A stretch of 6,225 nt of DNA. Origin: Candidatus Taylorbacteria bacterium RIFCSPLOWO2_01_FULL_45_15b (GTDB lineage Bacteria; Patescibacteriota; Minisyncoccia; Phycocordibacterales; 01-FULL-45-15b). Each line of letters opens with the position of its first letter. The stretch's first letter is position 1. The position numbers were made by a program, and so were the translations under genes. This document shows positions 1-4,590 of this stretch, one piece after another. The notes below the pieces were generated by a model. That model ran no database searches. It worked only from the letters and a program-made list of their open reading frames with translations, and was not told where the DNA came from. The stretch spans positions 1 through 6,225 of the forward strand of contig MHRX01000044.1 in the NCBI GenBank assembly GCA_001822655.1, written 5' to 3'.

Positions 1-57
1 CCTGTAGACGGGTCGACAGGGATATTGTCGACACCTGTAGACGGGTCGACAGGGATA
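1..57. repeat. Tandem 24-bp dyad repeat, period 33 bp
   Basis: The 24-bp unit beginning CCTGTAGACGGG and ending ACAGGGATA occurs at 1-24 and again, identical, at 34-57. Each unit can fold on itself, CCTGT with ACAGG, continuing GA/TC after one mismatch. The 9-bp spacer contains the palindrome TGTCGACA (26-33). The array may begin before the window edge. Function is not evident; a protein-binding array or an expanded intergenic repeat are both possible. Confidence 0.8.
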
Positions 58-88
58 CAAAGGTTAATACAAAGGTCGAACCTTTGTA
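56..88. repeat. Direct plus inverted TACAAAGGT repeat
   Basis: TACAAAGGT occurs directly twice (56-64 and 68-76) and once inverted as ACCTTTGTA (80-88). The second and third copies form a perfect 9-bp hairpin with a CGA loop. No T-run follows, so it does not look like an intrinsic terminator. Confidence 0.75.
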
Positions 89-134
89 GGATTTTGAGGC
101 TTAAAATAAGGCTATTTTGCGACGCGTTCGTCAA

Positions 135-149
135 GGAAGTCAGACTTCC
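135..149. repeat. GGAAGTC dyad, copy 1
   Basis: GGAAGTCAGACTTCC is a 7-bp perfect dyad around one central base. No T-run follows (CTGC comes next), so this copy is not an obvious terminator. It belongs to a set of three within 185 bp. Confidence 0.7.
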
Positions 150-187
150 CTGCTAAAAACTCTTACTTCAAGGGATATTTTGTTGTT

Positions 188-209
188 AAGGAAGTCTGAC
201 TTCTTTTTT
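188..209 (+). terminator. GGAAGTC dyad, copy 2, terminator-like
   Basis: AAGGAAGTC-T-GACTTCTT is followed by a run of six T (204-209). The stem is AT-rich and the real loop would have to open to 3 or more nt, so its strength is uncertain. Nothing recognisable as a gene lies immediately upstream in the window. Confidence 0.45.
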
Positions 210-228
210 ACTATCACCGCATTTGACG

Positions 229-246
229 TTATATATATATATATTT
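229..246. repeat. AT dinucleotide tract
   Basis: A run of alternating AT occupies about 231-244 inside a 90-bp AT-rich stretch. TTGACG (223-228) and TATCTT (246-251), 17 bp apart, resemble a weak plus-strand promoter. Any transcript from it would meet the terminator-like dyad at 299-324 within about 50 nt. Confidence 0.4.
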
Positions 247-298
247 ATCTTCACCAAATAAAATACGTCTTATTTTACCGTTATATATAGCCCTATAT

Positions 299-324
299 AA
301 AAAGGAAGTCAGACTTCCTTTTTT
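299..324. terminator. GGAAGTC dyad, copy 3, bidirectional terminator-like
   Basis: AAAAAGGAAGTC and GACTTCCTTTTT form 12-bp complementary arms around one base, with A and T tracts on both sides. This is the usual shape of a short bidirectional intrinsic terminator. It isolates the downstream small gene at 443 from transcription coming from the left. Confidence 0.55.
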
Positions 325-371
325 CTGCGTTATTCTTGCTCGCCGATATTAAACTTTATGCACGGAAAAAG

Positions 372-400
372 TTGCGGATAGAAAATCAAAAGATGATAAT
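372..400 (+). promoter_or_regulatory. Sigma-70-type promoter for the Cys-rich small protein
   Basis: TTGCGG (372-377) and GATAAT (395-400) are separated by exactly 17 bp. The -10 matches consensus at 5 of 6 positions and the -35 at 3 of 6. The predicted start near 407 leaves a leader of about 36 nt before the ATG at 443. Confidence 0.55.
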
Positions 401-442
401 GTCGAGCGGTGCGAAGTTTCCGTTAAAATTAATTAAAAAAAT

Positions 443-610
443 ATGGATAAGACATGTGATACATGCGGCGGAAAGACAAGCGGCTATAAATGCGACATGT
501 GCGGCGCCGAAGCGGCGACTCATGACGAAAATCACAGCTGTGGAGGTGAACATTGCATGCCAAAATGCGTCGCTTGCAACGACGCCGAAGCAAACTGTAA
601 ATGCTCGTGA
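443..610 (+). CDS. Small Cys-rich, probably zinc-binding protein (55 aa)
   Basis: The 55-residue protein starts MDKTCDTCGG and ends NCKCS. It has ten Cys, at residues 5, 8, 17, 20, 33, 38, 42, 45, 52 and 54. CxxC pairs at 5/8, 17/20 and 42/45 resemble zinc-ribbon knuckles, and His 27, 31 and 37 could add ligands. There is no signal peptide or membrane segment, so it is probably cytoplasmic. An in-frame TAA at 434-436 makes the ATG at 443 the first possible start. There is no clear Shine-Dalgarno; the leader is A-rich. The stop is TGA. A fitting promoter lies upstream and a strong terminator begins 11 bp after the stop, which supports a monocistronic gene. Two-knuckle zinc ribbons of this size can bind nucleic acid or protein partners, but the role here is unknown. 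The overlapping, longer frame 336-632 lacks this organised Cys pattern and is rejected. Confidence 0.8.
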   Translation: MDKTCDTCGGKTSGYKCDMCGAEAATHDENHSCGGEHCMPKCVACNDAEANCKCS

Positions 611-621
611 GTACGCTCAAA

Positions 622-650
622 CAAAAAACTGACCGCGGGTCAGTTTTTTG
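622..650. terminator. Bidirectional terminator shared by Cys-rich gene and tRNA
   Basis: A perfect 13-bp stem runs from CAAAAAACTGACC (622-634) to GGTCAGTTTTTTG (638-650) with a GCG loop. The A6 and T6 tracts make it work in both directions. It ends the plus-strand gene at 610 and the minus-strand tRNA transcript. Confidence 0.9.
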
Positions 651-655
651 CTTGG

Positions 656-679
656 TGGTGCGCGCGCCAGGACTCGAAC
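656..679 (-). repeat. Detached copy of the tRNA 3' end, with CCA
   Basis: Positions 658-679 repeat 836-857 exactly (22 bp): the tRNA discriminator, the 3' acceptor strand, the 3' T-stem and the T-loop. Unlike the functional copy, the minus-strand reading here continues into CCA (658-656) and the terminator follows six bases later. There is no matching 5' T-stem or 5' acceptor, so it is a fragment and not a second tRNA. It looks like the original 3' end of the tRNA gene. Confidence 0.8.
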
Positions 680-835
680 ATTACCCAGTAGGTGATTGTA
701 CTCAATCACATGTTCAGTACACCTTTCGTATTTTCTCAAAGCAAAGCTTCTCGAAAATATACTCAAGGTCTTCGAGTCCTGTCGCAAGGCAAGCAGTTGC
801 CTTGCTTGCGCCACAAATTTTCGAAAACTCAATTT
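680..835 (-). other. Structured trailer or insert between tRNA 3' end copies
   Basis: With one 22-bp repeat, this 156-bp segment makes a 178-bp unit. It codes for nothing convincing but is full of hairpins: GTGATTG/CAATCAC (692-709), an imperfect GTATTTTC stem around 729-765, GCAAGGCAA/TTGCCTTGC (784-805), and CACAAATT/AATTTGTG (812-838), which reaches into the last tRNA bases. Positions 772-786 are an inverted near-copy (14 of 15) of the tRNA T-arm. It will be transcribed as tRNA trailer, since no T-rich terminator lies before 650. Confidence 0.6.
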
Positions 836-836
836 G

Positions 837-909
837 TGCGCGCGCCAGGACTCGAACCTGGGACCACCGAGGTATAAGCTCGGCGCTCTACCAACTGAGC
901 TACGCGCGC
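837..909 (-). tRNA. tRNA-Ile, anticodon UAU
   Basis: A canonical 73-nt cloverleaf reads on the minus strand. The acceptor stem GCGCGCG/CGCGCGC is perfect. The D-arm is GCTC-AGTTGGTA-GAGC, the anticodon arm CCGAG-CTTATAC-CTCGG, the variable loop TGGTC, and the T-arm CCAGG-TTCGAGT-CCTGG. Discriminator is A. Loop positions 34-36 read TAT, so the tRNA should decode AUA as isoleucine. Most bacteria instead read AUA with a CAU tRNA modified to lysidine by TilS. CCA is not encoded next to the discriminator (ACAAATT follows), so CCA must be added after processing. The loop differs by one base from the CTTACAC loop common in valine UAC tRNAs, so a mutated Val tRNA is an alternative origin; the charging identity cannot be settled from sequence alone. 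Confidence 0.88.
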
Positions 910-920
910 ATGTATGGCCG

Positions 921-929
921 ATTCTATCA
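921..929 (-). promoter_or_regulatory. Extended -10 promoter of the tRNA gene
   Basis: The minus strand reads TGATAGAAT: an extended -10 TGn followed by TAGAAT, 5 of 6 to consensus. Transcription would begin near 914, a few bases before tRNA position 1 at 909. No good -35 exists; that position is occupied by the A/T tract of the terminator, consistent with an extended -10 promoter. Confidence 0.55.
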
Positions 930-943
930 TGGCATTCTCAAAT

Positions 944-971
944 AAAAAACCGCGGTATTCCGCGGTTTTTT
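944..971. terminator. Strong bidirectional terminator
   Basis: AAAAAACCGCGG (944-955) and CCGCGGTTTTTT (960-971) form a perfect 12-bp stem with a TATT loop. On the minus strand it ends the surface-protein block. Its A-tract shares bases with the TAA at 972-970 that closes the shifted reading frame of the 954-aa gene, leaving no gap between that frame and the terminator. Confidence 0.9.
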
Positions 972-1077
972 AGTCTAAATTTGTTAGAGCCTCTTTCAAA
1001 GTACCCGAGGCAGAATATTTCTTTGGTAAAATTCTAAAATAGTGAGATGTCTTGCTTCCAACGATATCCGCTTTACC
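970..1077 (-). other. Shifted-frame C-terminal continuation of the 954-aa protein
   Basis: Directly past the T8 run (A8 at 1078-1085 on the plus strand), the frame reached by skipping one base is open for 35 codons, starting GKADIVGSKTS and ending KEALTNLD, with TAA at 972-970. It is Lys-rich with a normal protein composition and would form a cytoplasmic tail after the membrane segment. With seven instead of eight T the full protein would be about 988 residues. The frame ends on the terminator, whereas the annotated frame leaves an unexplained 101-bp gap. I infer it is real coding sequence, joined by slippage or split by an indel or homopolymer error. Confidence 0.5.
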
Positions 1078-3937
1078 AAAAAAAACTTCGAAAAGCGCCG
1101 CGGAATCCCCTCTCGTGCGCCCTAGTTGAAAACCATGCGACGACAAGCAAGAAAAGTAAAATCCAGAGCCATTTCCACGGAACGCTTTCAAAGAGAATAC
1201 CGACCGCGGCGAGTTGATTTCGATGCGGCTCTACACTCAAAATTTCTTCGTAAATTGCGGCGCCTTGTAATTCACCTTGAGAAAGTTCGCCTCCACCAGT
1301 CCCGTTTGACGGGCTGTCAGCAATATAGAAGCTTTGATTTATGCGATTCCACTCGGCCACACCCTGCTCGTAGCGCAATAAGTTTCGAATTATGTCGTCT
1401 TTCGAGATAATGGTGCTAAGGTAGAGCGGGGTCGTCGTTGCGTACTCGACTGTGGTTTCAGCTCCGCTGTCGGCGGATAGGCTTACCACCTCTGCCACCT
1501 TACCAAGTATCGTAACCGAGCTTGATGCCACATTCGAGTAAGCGAAGTCGCCGTAAAAAGGATTCATGGACGGATGACGGCCAATCGCCTCAACGCGGGC
1601 AACGTTTGAATATACGCCTCCTTTCGTCTTGTCATTGAAAAAGACGCTGTACGTTATAACAATCTCTTCATTCGGAAATATTTCGTCTAACACCCACTCC
1701 TCCTCGTGAATAATAGTGCCTGCTTCATCTTTTACAATATCTTTCAAAACCGAATGGTACGCATTGCCGCCGCTGTTTTTTATAACTATCTTATAGTCAA
1801 CCGTGCTCGATGCGGTAACATTTGCCGTCGCACTGTTCGTTTTAACAATCTCCAGAATCGGCCGAGGCGTATACTCGACATATGTTCCACCACCACTTAC
1901 TGATCGCTCAATGTTGTGAAGAATTACCGAAACAACGTCCGCGTTATCCGTTCCGTCAGCGTCAGTTTCGTAACTTGAGACGTTTGATGTCGTCTCAAGG
2001 TTATTGCTCCCTATCGGGATTGCACCGGAGACCGTCGCGTCGAAATAAACTTCTCTTGTTTCTCCCTCTGCGATTTCACCGAGATCAAGAACGACTTCGT
2101 CGTCTGTGTATTCAGCGTTTCCAACCGATGCGACATAGCGCGGATTATTGAAACGACTTCTTATGCGAACATTCGACGCCGAAGCATCGCCACGATTAGT
2201 AACAGTGAAAATATAGCGAATATTTGAGCCCGGCTCTCCGCCACCAGAACTCTCTGTTCGAGAACCAAGCCATAAATCAGGGGCTCCGAATGAAATATTA
2301 CCCGACCAATCGCCAAAAATATTTACAATTGCAAGCATCCAGTTGCGCCCGACGACATTAGTGTTAGCAATGTTGACCACGTTGGCGGCGGCGACAGCGT
2401 CGCCTGTTGATATGTTCGCCGATGTACCCCCGGCAATGTCGTTATCCCCAGTCAGCGCGTAAACGCCGATATTATTTTTTATTGAACCTATGCTGTTGTT
2501 GTCCGCGAGCAAACTCCTGTCGCCGGTAAATTCCGCTGATTGGGAAGACGGGGAAAGAGGCTCATATTCGCTGTCATTCATAAGCTCAATCCCATTCGCC
2601 GTCTGCCGCCAAAGAATCCCCTCCGGAAGATTGAAAATATTACCCGTCCAATTGCCGAAGACGCGGAAAAGTAAAACAACAGATTCGCCGCCAAACAGAT
2701 TTTGATTGACTATATTCTGCACATTGGCGACGGCAGAAGCATTTCCAGTCTCAATTGATGCGTCGGTGGAACTCGCGACATTTGATCCTGTGTCCGCCTC
2801 AACTGTAATATTATTCTCAACAACAGCATCGTTAGTCGAGGTTGCGGAAACGGTAAGCTTCGCCCCATCAGCCGCCACATTTTCAGAACGCGGAGCCCGA
2901 GGGCTTAAGAGTGACCGGAAGAAATTCGAGTTCGGCAGAATGATATCGCCTCCTAAATCGCCGAGAGAATTCATGACGATAAGATAATAATTCGAATTGA
3001 TGAATGTGGTGTTTGCAACATTCACGATGTTCGCCGCCGCGACGGCGTCGCCCGTCGTAATCACGCCCTCGCCCGTCGAGCGCAGGGTATTGTCCCCAGT
3101 TGCGCCTCGAACAACAAGCGAGTTCGTTATGTCCGCAACATTCTGGTTTAAAATAGTGGTCGAAGATGTTTCGCTGTTTCCGCAGAGCCCCGTGCAGAGA
3201 CTGGGTGCGGCCGGCAATGAAAAGATGTCTCGAAAATCAAGACTTCCGATCGAGCCAAGCATATTATTGAAAAGAAGAAAGAAACCGCTTGAATTTATGA
3301 TGTTGAGGTTCGAGATATTTAAAATGTCGGCTGTCGCAATCGCATTTCCCGTAGAGATCGACGAGCCAGAGCCGCCACTGCCGGTATTTTCACCTGTCTC
3401 CGCCTCAATAAGCGCGTCGTTCGTCGTTGTAGCATTATTGTTGTTCTCTACATCAAGCGTTATTGATCCGGCCGTTGTCGTGGCATTTTCCTCGTCCGTG
3501 GCCGCATCAGAAAGGAGAGCCGCGTTCTCGGTATCTGAATTTTCTGCCAATTCATTTATTTCTATTTCGGTTTCCTCGATATCTCCGAGCATCGGTTCAT
3601 CATTCGCGACGGCAGGAGCAGAATCCTCCTGTGCTGGTTCGGGATTTGTGTCTGTTTCACTAATATTTTCACTTGATTCTAAAACAAGTTCCGCATCCGC
3701 GTCGCCGGTCGTAATAGTTACCGGCTCTGCTACAGATATTTCTTCAACAGCCTCGGGCGTCTCCTCGACAGCCCCTGTCGCTTCTGACGGCACTGTTTCT
3801 GCGATTGACTCAATCTCTTCAGCGTAAAGGAGACCAAACGGCTGTATAACTGCGAGCAATACGACAAGCAATGTGGCAATGTTTCGTCTCGCAGGAACCG
3901 ACACAACGTTATGCGAATGAAAAAAATGATACGACAT
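1073..3937 (-). CDS. Large modular membrane-anchored surface protein (954 aa)
   Basis: Residues 19-39 are a signal peptide (two Arg, hydrophobic core, site LYA/EE). Residues 40-155 are an acidic, Ala/Thr-rich low-complexity linker. Four related modules of about 100 residues follow, at roughly 160-240, 262-335, 362-440 and 480-555. Each has an N-x(2-3)-V/I-x-N segment, a TG-E/D/S-N motif, then I-x-TG(D/N)A-x-A-x-A-N-hydrophobic-x-N, then a hydrophobic strand with a G-x-(W/L)-x-G-x-I turn. Two DUF11-like beta domains lie at about 566-675 and 693-810. A membrane helix is at 918-936, followed by a basic tail. Cys occurs only at 248 and 252. The likely role is a cell-surface stalk or adhesin; no enzyme motif is seen. 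The gene overlaps the upstream 175-aa gene by 29 nt, suggesting coupled translation. The ATG at 3937 has no Shine-Dalgarno; a GTG just after the upstream stop would give a more usual signal-peptide length. The stop lies beside a T8 run (see the continuation at 970-1077). Confidence 0.85.
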   Translation of the reverse strand: MSYHFFHSHNVVSVPARRNIATLLVVLLAVIQPFGLLYAEEIESIAETVPSEATGAVEETPEAVEEISVAEPVTITTGDADAELVLESSENISETDTNPEPAQEDSAPAVANDEPMLGDIEETEIEINELAENSDTENAALLSDAATDEENATTTAGSITLDVENNNNATTTNDALIEAETGENTGSGGSGSSISTGNAIATADILNISNLNIINSSGFFLLFNNMLGSIGSLDFRDIFSLPAAPSLCTGLCGNSETSSTTILNQNVADITNSLVVRGATGDNTLRSTGEGVITTGDAVAAANIVNVANTTFINSNYYLIVMNSLGDLGGDIILPNSNFFRSLLSPRAPRSENVAADGAKLTVSATSTNDAVVENNITVEADTGSNVASSTDASIETGNASAVANVQNIVNQNLFGGESVVLLFRVFGNWTGNIFNLPEGILWRQTANGIELMNDSEYEPLSPSSQSAEFTGDRSLLADNNSIGSIKNNIGVYALTGDNDIAGGTSANISTGDAVAAANVVNIANTNVVGRNWMLAIVNIFGDWSGNISFGAPDLWLGSRTESSGGGEPGSNIRYIFTVTNRGDASASNVRIRSRFNNPRYVASVGNAEYTDDEVVLDLGEIAEGETREVYFDATVSGAIPIGSNNLETTSNVSSYETDADGTDNADVVSVILHNIERSVSGGGTYVEYTPRPILEIVKTNSATANVTASSTVDYKIVIKNSGGNAYHSVLKDIVKDEAGTIIHEEEWVLDEIFPNEEIVITYSVFFNDKTKGGVYSNVARVEAIGRHPSMNPFYGDFAYSNVASSSVTILGKVAEVVSLSADSGAETTVEYATTTPLYLSTIISKDDIIRNLLRYEQGVAEWNRINQSFYIADSPSNGTGGGELSQGELQGAAIYEEILSVEPHRNQLAAVGILFESVPWKWLWILLFLLVVAWFSTRAHERGFRGAFRSFFW

Positions 3938-4436
3938 GGTGTAGTAGGTTTTTTATTTTAAAAATAATCCCATTCATTATGACCGCCACGGTCAACGTCC
4001 CCCCTTTGTGACCATCTTCCAAAACGGCGACAAGCGAGTCTGCCGACGCAACAATCTCACTGACGTTTTGGTTATCGGCGTCCGAATTACTTTGATTTTC
4101 AACGTCTCCCGTCGCACTGCTTTGATCACCTGTAATCTTTTCACCCTCGACAACAGAGGTTTTGCTGATCTCGATATCAACAGCAGTGGCCTCCCCAGGC
4201 AACTTTTCTTTGACCTCGATCGAAACAGACGAGTTGCTTTCCTCATGAAGCGAAGTCGTGTTTTTTTGACCGTTCACTTCAGTTTCAACATCAATGCCTG
4301 CTTTTGCCTTTCCCGTAGAGGAATTTGCGTATACAGAAATCGTATTACTTACCGTGGCCTTATCCGCAGAAACACTGCTCGCAGTGATTGCGACGATTAT
4401 GAGGCCGATAAAAAATATATATTTTGACTTCTCCAT
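3909..4436 (-). CDS. Exported protein of unknown function (175 aa)
   Basis: The protein begins MEKSKYIFFIGLIIVAITA, a clear signal peptide with a cleavage site near VSA/DK (24/25). The mature part is hydrophilic, rich in Ser, Asn, Val and Glu, with alternating beta-like stretches at about 28-100. A segment TGDQSSATGDVENQSNSDAD (102-121) echoes the TGD/N motifs of both neighbouring proteins. The C terminus (147-175) is hydrophobic with Lys and His in the middle, and could be a membrane anchor or amphipathic segment. There are no Cys and no catalytic motif. No alternative Met or usual start lies before the signal core, so the ATG at 4436 is well supported, although it is embedded in a 15-bp stem. 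The last 29 nt overlap the 954-aa gene in another frame. A partner or minor subunit of the large surface protein is an inference from position and shared motifs only. Confidence 0.8.
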   Translation of the reverse strand: MEKSKYIFFIGLIIVAITASSVSADKATVSNTISVYANSSTGKAKAGIDVETEVNGQKNTTSLHEESNSSVSIEVKEKLPGEATAVDIEISKTSVVEGEKITGDQSSATGDVENQSNSDADNQNVSEIVASADSLVAVLEDGHKGGTLTVAVIMNGIIFKIKNLLHHVVSFFSFA

Positions 4437-4497
4437 CGGATAAGGCTTCCCCCGGGAAAGCCTTATCCGATGTCGCGACAGGAAGTCGCGACATCGG
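4434..4497 (-). promoter_or_regulatory. Two overlapping hairpins enclosing the start codon
   Basis: Reading the minus strand, hairpin A pairs 4497-4485 with 4479-4467 (CCGATGTCGCGAC with its complement, 13 bp, loop TTCCT). Hairpin B pairs 4472-4458 with 4448-4434 (CATCGGATAAGGCTT with AAGCCTTATCCGATG, 15 bp, perfect). The final ATG of B is the start codon of the 175-aa gene. The segment CATCGG (4472-4467) belongs to both stems, so full A and full B exclude each other at six base pairs. A G5 stretch, the only Shine-Dalgarno-like element, lies in the loop of B. This looks like a translation-control leader, but no known riboswitch consensus was recognised. Confidence 0.65.
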
Positions 4498-4521
4498 CGG
4501 ACAGTCGATCACTCTTCAAAC

Positions 4522-4552
4522 ATTCAAATCAGAAATCTTCTGCCTGTGCCAA
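4522..4552 (-). promoter_or_regulatory. Possible promoter for the 175-aa gene
   Basis: On the minus strand TTGGCA (4552-4547, 5 of 6) is followed after 19 bp by TTGAAT (4527-4522, 4 of 6). The spacing is long and the -10 poor, so this is weak. If used, the leader would contain both hairpins at 4434-4497. Otherwise the gene is read through from the 289-aa gene. Confidence 0.25.
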
Positions 4553-4590
4553 GATGTTTTCTGAATCAAATATCGAAAAAAGTTTTCCGA

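Noticed and set aside
1..57. CRISPR array
   Set aside because: Only two repeats with a 9-bp spacer that is itself palindromic, and no cas gene in the window.
443..610. TGA read as glycine or tryptophan (alternative code)
   Set aside because: TGA ends the Cys-rich gene right before its terminator, and every Trp codon I checked in the other genes is TGG, so recoding is not needed.
336..632. 98-aa plus-strand frame overlapping the Cys-rich gene
   Set aside because: It is an Ala/Thr/Arg-rich shadow; the neighbouring frame has organised CxxC pairs, a fitting promoter distance and a stop just before the terminator.
656..735. Second tRNA gene
   Set aside because: Only the 3' acceptor, T-loop and CCA are present; no complementary 5' acceptor, D-arm or 5' T-stem could be found upstream.
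601..1037. Plus-strand frames of 114, 61 and 113 aa across the tRNA
   Set aside because: They run through a cloverleaf tRNA, two terminators and the duplicated tRNA end; peptides such as RAPGLEP are typical false translations of tRNA complement.
2997..3827. 276-aa plus-strand frame opposite the large surface gene
   Set aside because: Composed of Ser/Ala/Val/Phe repeats that mirror the antisense of the TGDA modules; no domain or start signal. It is an antisense shadow.
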